A stretch of 64,000 bases of DNA, taken from Erythrophleum ivorense (lineage: Eukaryota; Streptophyta; Magnoliopsida; Fabales; Fabaceae). Below the pieces are notes generated by a model. That model was not told the origin of the DNA. It did no database searches and saw only the letters and a program-made list of their open reading frames with translations. How positions within the stretch are numbered: the first letter of the stretch is position 1; each line of letters starts with the position of its first letter. The translations under genes were made by a program, and so were the position numbers. Shown here piece after piece: positions 46,891 through 57,804 of the stretch. The DNA lies in the NCBI GenBank assembly GCA_026724425.1, contig JAIUCV010000005.1:35871784-35935783 (forward strand), read 5' to 3'.

Positions 46891-49151
46891 ATGTCGGACG
46901 AGGAGCACCATTTCGATTCGCAGGCTGACGCCGGAGCTTCCAAGACATACCCTCAGCAGGCTGGTACCATACGCAAGAATGGCTACATCGTCATCAAGGG
47001 CAGGCCTTGCAAGGTTTTTCCCATTTCTTTCTTCTTTGTCACAATTGCATTCCTCTGTCGATTTCTTACGTTTATCTTTTAGGTTTTCTTCCTTCTTCGA
47101 TTGGTTTGGATTGTAATGTTTCTTGATGGATTATCTGATTTGAGTGTTCAAATATAATTTATGATTTTGCGGCTAATTTGCTGTTGATTGATTTAATTGA
47201 AAGAAAGTAAAGGAATTCACTCGTTTCTGAGGAAAGTTAGAGTAGTAGTTGTTTTTTTTTTTGTATTGGTTTTTCATGATTTCTTACTGCAAAGTTAGCT
47301 TAAATTATTATGATTTGGAATTCGTAAATTTTCTTAAATTAGGATTTACATATTAATTTTTCTTTCCCTAGCATACTCCCATTGTTTTGTTGGATAATTT
47401 GAAGCATAATAGAAAGCCTGAATTCATTTTAACTTAAAAGAAAAAAAGGAAAACACAAACCTGAGATCAATAGTTTGACTGCCTAAAGTGGATATGATCC
47501 TAGCAAGGGATAGTCCGTGTCCATCATCCTACCCTCTTGGGCAAATATATTCTAAAGATTTTATTATATATTGTTTGGTAGATTTGTCATATTTCTGCAA
47601 TTAAAGCAATACTTCCAAGTGCCAATAACAACGACTGTTCAATAATTTGTGCTTTTTATGTATGTATGTGTGTTTGTCCCATGGAGCAAAAGAGCTTGCT
47701 GAGTCTGTTGTAGTATCTCATATATGCATATTTCTCATAGGCATGGATTTTATCTTATCAAGTACCTTAAACGCCTTTTCTTATGCATGAATGTCGTCTT
47801 TTTGTGTGGACTGTGGAGAAACTTTAAAAGCCTTTTCCTATAATGTGGATAGAGGATTATTTTGTTTGTTTTATTTTACACTTCACTCACCGGGGGGTTT
47901 TAATGTGATTTATTGGTATAACTCTTTCTTCTCAGTTTGTTGATGTGTCAGTTTGGTAACTATGATGACGATGAATCTGTTGTCTGTTTGTTATTATAAG
48001 TTGATATTGCAAGTCTTTTAAACTTCTCTTTCTTAACTCATTTGTTTCTTGAATCTCAACAGGTTGTAGAAGTTTCTACCTCAAAAACAGGCAAGCATGG
48101 ACATGCAAAGTGCCACTTTGTTGGAATTGATATTTTTAATGGGAAGAAATTTGAAGATATTGTTCCTTCATCCCACAACTGCGATGTACTACAAATTTGA
48201 TCTGTTTAACATGTTTGTAGTTTTGTTTTGCTTGTGATGCACTCATCGATCATCATTACTGTTTTGCAGGTTCCGCATGTTAATCGTACTGACTATCAGC
48301 TTATTGATATCTCTGAAGATGGCTTTGTAAGTTGCCATATACATCCAAACCTGCCGTGGCAAGGAATGCTTTTATGTGTTATTTCAAAAATGTGATATGG
48401 AAATGGAGGGAAAAAAATATAAAAAAGAAGTATATCAATATGTTTTTGGAGGACATTGGTTTAAATATGTCTACAATATATTTGAAACTGAAATTCTGCC
48501 TTCTAGGATGTTGCTTTAATCTTCTGGTTTGTTCTCATTATATGGAGAAAGTCAATATTCCTCTCTAATGTCCCCCAGAGGATGGGAAGAGCCTTTTTTC
48601 TGAAATAATCTGGAAACTATACATTCAAGTTATAATGATGGAGACTTCTCTTCCATTGCAATTTTTTCCATGCTAATAAATGATAATTTGAAGTCGTTTT
48701 ATTTGAAAGAAGAAGAAGAAGAAAAAGAAAAAGCTATAACCTCACCTCATGGTATAGAAACAAACAACTAAAAGAAGAGGAGATGGATTAGTTTACTGAG
48801 AAGTGAGAACAGTAAATAATACTTACCCAGTTAGATTGGATTTCTTGTAGGTGAGCCTTTTGGCTGATAATGGAAACACCAAGGACGATCTGAAGCTTCC
48901 CACTGATGACACACTGCTTTCCCAGGTACCTTATTTGAGAGTCTTTAGAAGTTACTTTGCTTTCTGAATGCGTTATGAGTTTTAGTGATGACAACATGCT
49001 GTATATATTTTCTGTTGGCTGATTTCTTGTATGCTTCTGTATCTAGATTAAAGATGGGTTTGCTGAAGGGAAAGATCTTGTGGTTTCTGTCATGTCTGCA
49101 ATGGGAGAAGAGCAGATCTCTGCCCTGAAGGACATTGGTCCTAAAAATTAA
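46891..49151 (+). CDS. eIF5A: Eukaryotic translation initiation factor 5A (eIF5A), five exons
   Basis: eIF5A binds the ribosome and helps peptide-bond formation at difficult sequences. It works only after one lysine is turned into hypusine. Exons 46891-47013, 48063-48185, 48270-48326, 48851-48925 and 49047-49151 join in phase 0 at GT-AG sites and give 160 residues, the usual plant length. The N-terminus MSDEEHHFDSQADAGASKTY is typical. The hypusine loop STSKTGKHGHAKCHF lies at the start of exon 2, with Lys52 as the modified residue. PSSHNCD, VPHVNRTDYQLIDI and the end EEQISALKDIGPKN complete the fold. The first intron, about 1.05 kb, is the longest. No lesion is seen. It is surely expressed in the cytosol as a housekeeping gene. 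Confidence 0.97.
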
Positions 49152-49228
49152 GATGATGCTGTAGCTGATAGCACTTTTCCTATTATGTGTTGCTAGCTTA
49201 TATTATTTCTAGCGCATGTATAGTGCAC

Positions 49229-49234
49229 AATAAA
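49229..49234 (+). terminator. Polyadenylation signal of eIF5A
   Basis: AATAAA 78 bp after the stop codon, a canonical near-upstream element for plant 3' end formation. The cleavage site itself is not visible. Confidence 0.5.
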
Positions 49235-49563
49235 CTTGGATGGAAAATAGCTTCTTCTTAATGAGTTTCAAGCTTGTGGATGGAGAAATTGGAAACAAGT
49301 TTCTTGGTAGGATGGAATTCCTACATGTTACTATGTCTTTACCCTCAAATCCTCTTGCTATCAATGAATCCAATTAGAAAAAGGTACTTAACTTTGATTT
49401 TTAAGCCTAATGTTGATATTAAGCCTTGTCATTTCTTTCTCTGCGTTGTAAGAGGATATAAAGGTCAACTTGGATAACCAGTATTTTGGAGAAATTTAAT
49501 TTCTTCTAAGGTTCATTGTGGTATTTTGAATTCTATGAAATTTAAAATGTAAGAAACTTGAAT

Positions 49564-49717
49564 TGTGTTGTATATATGTGTGGGTGCACATACATGTGCA
49601 TGAAGGTATATGTGCCAAAGGTTTATGCATCCGTGTGTGTGTGTATGTATATACATGTGTGTACTGACGCGTGTGTGTACGCAAGTGTTCTCTTTATGTG
49701 CATGCGTGTATTTTTGT
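49564..49717. repeat. (TG)n-type compound microsatellite
   Basis: Interrupted TG/TA/CATG units over about 150 bp. It keeps several reading frames open on both strands by chance. It is not coding. Confidence 0.8.
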
Positions 49718-49728
49718 ATGAAAAAAAA

Positions 49729-50144
49729 AGAATAAATTGTATAAACTTTTTTCAAATTTTATTAAAATTACAAAAATCTTTCATCTATTTTCAAAATATA
49801 TATTTTAGTCTAATTTAAAATTTTTTTGCTGAAATATCTTCTGTTAATTTAAATATACAAATATGTATAATATTCAAATATGCACAAATAAAAAGAAAAA
49901 AATGAATTTTGCATTTAGATAGGCACAAATAAAAATAAAAAGAGTGTATTTTATTTTCATTAAATTTAATTAAAAGAAAATATGTATTTATGTTAATGAA
50001 GGATATTTTAGTTAAAAATTATAAAATTAGACTAAAGTGTAAAATAATTTTTTGATTCAAAAAAGATTTATTTATATCTTGAAAATAGAGAGAATATTTG
50101 TATAATTTTAATAGAATTTAAGGGGAATTGATATAATTTATTCT
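49729..50144. mobile_element. AT-rich inverted-repeat element (MITE-like), family 1
   Basis: Ends AGAATAAATTGTAT and, on the other strand, AGAATAAATTATAT. Inverted similarity continues inward through TATTAAAATTA and TTTAGTCTAATTT words for over 100 bp per arm. No coding and no clear target duplication. It resembles the element at 52649-52986. Confidence 0.5.
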
Positions 50145-51506
50145 GAAAGTAATATATCTAAGAATAATACAAAAACCTAACCCTTGAAAAATGAGAGGGG
50201 GAAATTATAAATTTCAACTATTTAGGTAGAATTTCAAATTCTTCCAAATTTGGTTGATTGAATTATGTCAAAAATTTGAAAATCACATCCTTTCTAATCC
50301 AAACAGAATTTTTTTATGAAGCAATTAAAATACCTCCAAAAATTCATTTCCCCTCTTAAATTACCTGACCAAAATACAATTTATGGGTTTGGAAACCTAT
50401 TTGTAAGATGTAGATAATAAATATGATAATTTTAAAATTTGTGTATACAAATTAAATAACATAAATGATAGTATTATGAACGTGGGAATACCTTGTATCT
50501 TAATTATGATATAATAATTACTAAATATAGAATAGTACTTCATTAAATAATAGCTTAAAATATTAACTTATTTAATAATTAAGAGCTTTTCATAGGATTA
50601 ATTTTATTTATTTTTGGACTTAATGAGTATAATTATAGTAATAAATATAATAAAATAGGTAAAATATTATTCTATATTTAATAATATTAGTAATTATTGC
50701 ATTATCACTACAGAATATAGCGTTCTCAAATTTATAAGATCATCATTCAAATAATATGGGGATGTTGATTTCTTATTATACACATGTTAAGTACAATTTT
50801 TTCATAAGTAGGTTTAACTAGGAAGGAAATTAGGATAGCAACGTATCAAATGTCACCTGAATTTTTTTTTTTAAAAAAGATATTCAATGCCTTAAGAATT
50901 GAGTGAGGAAATTAACAAAACAGGAATTGAATGAATGTTGAATTTGGATCCTTTCACATGAAGAGCTCACATTAGAGGAGTGATTTTTATGAGTTTAGAT
51001 CTTTTAAAATTTTTGTCTGTATGTAAGGACAAGGGGCCCATATACCCCCATCCTCTCTCTTTTAATGTTGATCTTATATTTTATGTTTATCTCCCTTTAA
51101 CTTTACAGATAAATTTATAAAAAAAATTAAAAGATTCATATAAAATGTTTATAGGCTCAATTTGGTTTAGTTTTAACTCAAAACTAAACGGATTATCAAA
51201 AGAAAGAAGTCCATTCATTTTTGTTCAATTTTTGGGGTCAGATTGGTTCACACTTATAATAAACTTTCTCATTTAGGCTTATACTTATAAAGTCTTTAAT
51301 TAACATATTTTTTCATACATTTGTAAGGCTCAAAACCATATAAAACAAAAGTTCAAAATTATAATTCTATACTAAATTATCAATCCCAAATCACTTGCAC
51401 TGGTAATCTTCTGCATTGCAAGAAAAAAAAAAAATACATATTCCATTATGGGATAATTAATTTTTTTATTTTGTCAAATCAATATCGTTTATTGTATTCT
51501 TTTAGG
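50145..51506. other. Intergenic, AT-rich, no gene seen
   Basis: No coding signal or repeat boundary is recognised. Confidence 0.55.
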
Positions 51507-51975
51507 ATAAATTATTCTTCTTTCCCTTAATAGATGTTTAAATTACATAATTTTTTCCTTTGTTATAAAAATATACACGAGTCTCCTAAGCTAAAATACA
51601 AATAAAATATTCTCAAGAATAATATTATTTTTTATTAATAATATAACTTATTAAAAAGTATAATTTTTAAAATTTTATTTTAATACTATTTATTTTGTAT
51701 TAAAAAATCATAAATTTAATTTATTCTAAGTTTAGAAAATCACCTACTTTTATCTTAGTCAAATACATATTAAATACTTGTTATATATTATATAAATCAT
51801 AAATATAAGGGTATTTTAATTCAACTAAATATAATTATAACTTATATGTTATAGTAGAAGAAAGTATTTTACTGTATTCTTTTAATTTAGTAAAAATATA
51901 ATTTTTTTAAAATAAGAAATTGTATAATTTAAAAAATATCTCCCGAAAAAATGAAAATAATAATTTACCTTATTT
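51507..51975. mobile_element. AT-rich inverted-repeat element, family 2
   Basis: The left arm (about TTAGGATAAATTATTCTTC) pairs with the right arm read on the other strand (TAAGGTAAATTATTATTTTC). The interior shares ordered words with 23955-24340. Ends are approximate and no target duplication was found. Confidence 0.4.
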
Positions 51976-52648
51976 TTTACATGTGCTTTTGGTTGATTAG
52001 TAACGTCAGGGAGAAGAGGAGTCCAGTGTTCATATTCAGGATAACAATAGTCATGTGATTATAATTACGTATCAGGAATATTAAGGCGTCAGAACTTCCA
52101 CGTTATACGTTCAAAAACTAATTGTGATGATTTGACGCTCTTTTTTTTTTTAATATAACAACAACAATAATAATAATTTCTTGATATTTGATATAATTTT
52201 TTAAAAAATTATATTTTGCTTAAAATTGATTGCATACATCCCACATGGGAACACCGTAATAAGCTGCTCTACACCTTTGAAAGTGCTAGCTTCAGATACC
52301 ATTCCCTGAGATTATTTCAAAATAATTAGGTAATAAAACTGTTCATGATGTTTTATTTAACAGGTTAGTTTCTTTTATATAGAATATTTTTTTATATAAA
52401 TTTATAAATGTAATTTAATTGTAAAAAATCTTAATTTTATTTTATAGAGGAGCTAAATTGTCAATAAAGCGCAACATCTAATTCCAATACAATAGTGAAC
52501 CCAATTCATTTTCCCAAATTTTCAACAATGTCAAGCCCAAATCCATTAGAGTAGAGACCCAATTTAGCCAAGTCCATGGAAGTGCCCAAAATCCATGATC
52601 CCATTTCTATTTTTAAATGACGTCACAATCTCTCCCCTAGCCCCATGA
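51976..52648. other. Intergenic, no gene seen
   Basis: Slightly less AT-rich than its surroundings. Contains words such as GTCAAGCCCAAATCCATTAG that look like old repeat debris, but nothing can be assigned. Confidence 0.45.
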
Positions 52649-52986
52649 GAAATTATTTAAGCAAATTATACATTTTTTTGTAATTTATTAAAATTACACA
52701 TATTTTTTTATTTTAAAAATATACACTAATATCTCCTTATCTTATACTTTAATTTAATTTAAAATTTTTTACTAAATTACCCTTAATTAACTTAAATATA
52801 GATTTTTAATTAAAAAATTTTAAATAAAAACCATTTGGATCAAAAAAATTTAAAATTAGATTAAAATATAAGATAATTTTTTATTTTAAAAAAGATATAT
52901 ATATATATATATTAAAAAAATATAAAAAAATGTATATAATTTCAATAAAATTTAAAATAAGTTTGCATAATTTATTTAAATTATTT
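52649..52986. mobile_element. AT-rich inverted-repeat element (MITE-like), family 1
   Basis: Arms AAATTATTTAAGCAAATTAT and, on the other strand, AAATAATTTAAATAAATTAT, with further pairing inward. The inner words TAATTTAAAATTTTTT and TTAATTTAAATATA-like stretches recall the element at 49729-50144. Ends are approximate. Confidence 0.4.
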
Positions 52987-55784
52987 TAACCCTCTTCTAT
53001 CCAAAAAAAAAAAAAATTCCTATGTGCAGATGATCAAATCTTGATGTTTTTTTATCATACTTATGTATATCAAGTGCACGCGAGAAATTTTTCTTCCATC
53101 CTGTGATTGGCTTTCCTTCTGCATGCTTCCTTAATCATTCAGTGTCTGGAATTTGGAAAGCTGTCCCAAAGGGAAGCCGAAGTAATTGATGGTTCTGCCT
53201 TCACAGTTTCTGTCGATGGAATAATATCAGTCCATTTGCTTTGCATCCAAGAAAAGGATTTTTTTTTTTTATAAAGGTAAGGTTTATAATATTTTTATAA
53301 TTATTATTTAATAATATTTATTTCAGTGTTTATCTTTGAAAAAAGAATGTAAACATTATTTTTATTTATAAAATTATCCTTTATTTTTATTCTTAATAAT
53401 TTTATATATCAAATAAGTGTATGGATTCTACTCTGATATGACACTTTTGACATTAGCAATTCTCCATTTTCTTTTTTGGTTTTTTTAATAAGTAATGAAG
53501 ACAATGAAAGATGTTATTACTAGATAACTCTTATTTCAACTTTAATTTATATCTTCAAATTTATGATATTTATGTTCAATAATACTCCAGATAGCTTATT
53601 AAGGGATAAGCAGAGACTTATTTAGAAGAGTTAGAGTAAGGAATTATTTTTAGAAGGATTAACCACTAACAAAAGCCAAAAAGGAAAAAATTATAAAAAT
53701 TTTTAACTCCTGCGACATGAAGCAATTGTGATCAAGTAAAACGAAACCGTGGGATGGGAAGAGTTTTCCTTGTTCATTGGCATTTTAACTCTTTTGCTTC
53801 TGGTGCCTTGGGCTGTTGAGCAGCACAAGTATAATCATGCGAGCAAACTATGAAAACGTAATAACAAAAAAAAGGGATAATACTAATAATAATTAAAATA
53901 ATAATAATAATTATTATTATTAAAATAATTTATTAATACAAAATAAATTATCTTATAATAAAAAATATTAACTAATTAATTTGAATTAAATTTAAAAATT
54001 TAAAAATGTCTTATAAAACTACTTAGATATCTGTTTTATACTTAATAGAATTCTTTTATATCTCAAAATTTTTATATAAATTATTTTTATTAAATTGAAA
54101 TATTTATAAGACTTTGTTTAAATATTTAAGCCCAAAAATAATTTTTCTTATATCTTATGATGATCCAAATAGGAAAAAAAAAAATTTCGTCTTTCCGCCT
54201 CTGTTGACGACACATCACATTTTTCATTCACTATATACAAAACCTCATTAACATTCTTCTTCTAATCAAAGTGTCATATCACTGTATATGAACTCATAAT
54301 AACATTCTTTTTTCATCGAAATGTAGCGTCTTTTATCTCTAGAAGAGAATAGTGTCGTAATTGCTTTATATGCATCTTTGTTTGTTGAAACTTTTAGATG
54401 TTCTTTTTTTAAAATTTGGCTATTGATGAAGCTTGAAATTTGGGGTTTTTGGTTTAAAACTTTTAAGTGTGAAATTAACATATCTATTCTTCAATTCTCT
54501 ACTCTAATTTAAACTCAATTTAATTTAAGAAAAATTAATTTTTTAAAAAAATATCGATTTATGATTAGTAATGATGATATAGAATTTAGATTAAATTTGT
54601 GGCTTTAGTTATTATAATTTGCAATTAGTCAAATTAATATTATAGAATATCAATAAGATAATTGTTAATAAATTTATATTTAATGTGATTTTAAGTATTG
54701 CAGAGGATATTCTATTAATTGAAATTATGTCTTGAGTCAACGAGAGAAACCTGTACTATTGATCTTTATTGGTGAGTATGTAAATAGTAAGGTAGCACAT
54801 TTTATTTGCAACTTATATTACATAATTCTTATTCTATTGTTATGAGAAAGCAAATCTTAAACATTTGAAAATTTTTAATTACAAAATATTTAATAAATAA
54901 TGGTAAAATTTATGAATGTGTAATATGAGAATGTTCTCATAGATACAAAGTATAGATGATGGTAAAATTTTTGATATATTATTTTTTTATACTATGAACT
55001 TTTATTTAAATTGTCTCTTTTAGTTATTTTATATAATATTTTTTTATTTTAATTTTTCTTATATAATTTTCCTTAAAGTTAATTTATTCCTAATTAATTA
55101 GTAAGTATAATATATATATATATTTGAATTATCTTTATTTCTAAATTTTATTCTTTATTTATTGTTATAATTATAACAATATATCTAAATTTTATTCTTT
55201 ATTTAGTAAGTATAATTATAATATATATATATATATATCTTTGAATTATTTTTATTTTTAATAATAATAACATTATTATTTATTTGTTTATGATATAGTA
55301 TTTATTTATATAATTTAAAGAGTAAAGTGTTTTTATAAGTATAGTAATGAGAATGTTGAATCATTATTTTATTATCTTATATTTCTACTAAAATATCTTT
55401 ATTTTTATAATGAGATTTATTTATATAAATTCGATTTATGCTTTAGCTAGTTTAATATATTTTAAAATTGCTTTCTTAATCAAATGTGGATTTCTATTGT
55501 AATAATTTTTTAAAATTATTTATATTTGGTGTGGCACCTAAAAAGAATATTTCTTTCTTTTTAACTGTATTATGAAAATATAAGTCTTACATTAAATAGT
55601 ATGAGATACTTAATGCGTTACTTATGAAATTTGAAAACCTAAATCCTACATCAAATAGTATGAGATGCTTGATGTAATGCTTATGGAGACAATTTTTCCT
55701 TTGATAACGCTTTTAAAAATGCATAATTTATGCCTCTTTAAGTCCTATTATTAATATATAATATATATTTTAAAAAATATTAGA
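52987..55784. other. Intergenic, AT-rich, no gene seen
   Basis: Includes a palindromic (AAT)n/(ATT)n stretch near 53885-53930 and two imperfect ~60-bp direct repeats at about 55575-55690 (TACATTAAATAGTATGAGAT and TACATCAAATAGTATGAGAT). No coding signal. Confidence 0.5.
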
Positions 55785-55821
55785 TAAAATATAATGAGGT
55801 GCCATGGCATCAAAAACTTAT

Positions 55822-55982
55822 GAAATAAAGTACAATGACACTGAGATAGAAATTTATGAAATAAATTATGATAGCACTGAGATATAAAATAAGTAAAGTG
55901 TGATGGCATTAAGACGTAAAATAAGTAAAGTGTAGTGGCACTGAGATGTGAAATAAGTAAGATGCGGTAGAATTGAAATGTG
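55822..55982. repeat. Degenerate ~32-bp tandem repeat, five units
   Basis: Units start near 55822, 55858, 55887, 55919 and 55951. The last three are spaced exactly 32 bp apart, each beginning AAATAAGTAA. A recurring core is TGGCACTGAGATGT. There is no reading frame. Confidence 0.75.
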
Positions 55983-56159
55983 AAGTAAATATTGGCATTA
56001 TGAACAGTAATGTAATATGCCTTTTCACATTATTTACATTTAATGAGTTTTTATTTTTTTATCTTTAAAATTCATATTTTCTATAATTGATTACTATTTG
56101 AATGAAATTTTTTATTTCTTTATTTACTTTTAAGAATTATAAATGTAATAATAAATTTA

Positions 56160-56570
56160 AGACAATTACATAAAATTAAAATACTAAATTGATTACTTGT
56201 AGAAAACATAGTGACAGATTTAGAATACCTCATTGATTTTGAGTCTCTAAAAGTTTGAAGAGACTATGGCTTCCTCTGTGATTCACACTTCTTATCACAA
56301 CTTATAATGGAGTAAGTTGTGAAGTTAAAATTTGACATGAATACAGAACAGACTTAGCCAAGTTTAAACAAATCTTAGTACCCACCCATTATGGGTCTAT
56401 AAGTTAAGACCTGCACTTTTATCCATACTAATTAATTAGATATCTAAGCTAAAATAATATGATCACTAATAATAATAAGTGGGTCCAAATACATTTCACA
56501 TGGATCATAAATTAACCCGTTTTTATTTAAAACAAAAATTAATTGATTGTAACGTACAATAATTCTAACA
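56160..56570 (-). mobile_element. 3' LTR of the copia element (low end approximate)
   Basis: On the - strand the LTR starts TGTTAGAATTATTGTACGTT, a common copia LTR start, directly after the purine-rich tract AAGTAGGAGAA (56571-56581). The other end near 56160-56200 could not be fixed because the 5' LTR lies outside the window and no target duplication can be compared. Confidence 0.6.
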
Positions 56571-57162
56571 TTCTCCTACTTGAACAAAATTAATTCTCCA
56601 TTTTTAAAAACTTTTATTTTGAAAATAATTATCAAGCTAATGACTAATTTTATAATGTGGTCACATTTTAAAAACATATGATCTAAGATGTGATATCTAA
56701 ATATGACTCTATCTAATTAAAGTTAAGTAACATTAAATCATAATAATTATCATATCTCTTATTGATATTAAACCTTCTATGGTTAGAGATGTCACTGACT
56801 CCGTTGACTAGTCATTCGTGTAGAGTGCAACAAAAAATTAGTGTGCTAGTGTGATTCGATAGCCAAACTATTATTTTCTTTATCAGTCCTCGTAATTTCT
56901 CTTAAATACCTTAAAGCCAAAGAAATTGGATGGTTTGTCAAGAAAATATCATGCCTTAACTCCAATATGGCATTGACCACAGGCATAGTGGTCCTAATGA
57001 TACGGAGTTCAAAATTTTGAAATTAATGCATATGTGCAAAATACATGATATCAAAAATTCAATACATTATCAATTGGCCAGAATACAAATCATGTAAACA
57101 TCAAAAGTATTTAAAGAAAATATTCAACATAATAAGAAAATAATATAAATTTCAAACTCTCA
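56571..57162 (-). mobile_element. Copia 3' untranslated region and polypurine tract
   Basis: Non-coding DNA between the RNase H stop codon and the 3' LTR. AAGTAGGAGAA on the - strand, next to the LTR, would prime plus-strand synthesis in an active element. Confidence 0.6.
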
Positions 57163-57804
57163 CTAATCAAACATATCAAAAGAATTTATAATGCCCATAT
57201 TCTCAATGTATTTTTTAAACACAACGAATCTAAGTCCTTTAGTTAAAGGATCAGCTAACATAGAATCTATGTCTATATATTCAACAACTATTTTATTATT
57301 CTTTACTAGATCTCTCATGGTCAAATACTTCAATTCCAGATGCCTAGAACCACTAGCAGTTTTATTATTTTTAGTGTAAAACACTACAATACTATTGTCA
57401 CAGTAAATCCTTAGTGGTCTCGCAATAGAATCCATAATATGAAGCACTGTCATTAAATTTCTCAACCAAACAGTATGAGTAGTAGCAGCGTAACAAGCAA
57501 TAAACTCCGTTTGCATAGTGGAGGAGGTAACTAGAGTCTGTTTCTTACTCTTCCAAGATATGGCACCCCTAGAGAACATGAAGATGTAGTCAGAAGTCGA
57601 TTTTCTATCATTAGGGCAAGTCGAATCAGTGTATGTTATTACCTCCAAATTATTAACCCTTTTGTATACAAGCATATATTCTCTAATTTTCTACAAGTAT
57701 CTCATTACCTTCTTTGCGGCTATCTAATGGGCATTCCCAGGATTAAACTAATATCTACCCAAAACACCAATTATGAAGGTTATGTCAAGTCTGGTGCATA
57801 CCTA
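57163..57804 (-). mobile_element. Ty1/copia RNase H and end of RT, degraded
   Basis: RNase H words: YTDSTCPNDRKSTSDYIFMF, GAISWKSKKQTLVTSSTMQT, EFIACY, CDNSIVVFYTKN, SRHLELKYL, DPLTKGL. The domain is open for 170 codons from 57675 down to the stop at 57163. The piece from 57676 to 57804 holds RLDITF and GNAH-like words and two stops, then breaks at the 5-bp duplication of the solo LTR. Confidence 0.9.

Noticed and set aside
49496..49818. Cys/His-rich frames on both strands
   Set aside because: By-products of the TG microsatellite at 49564-49717.
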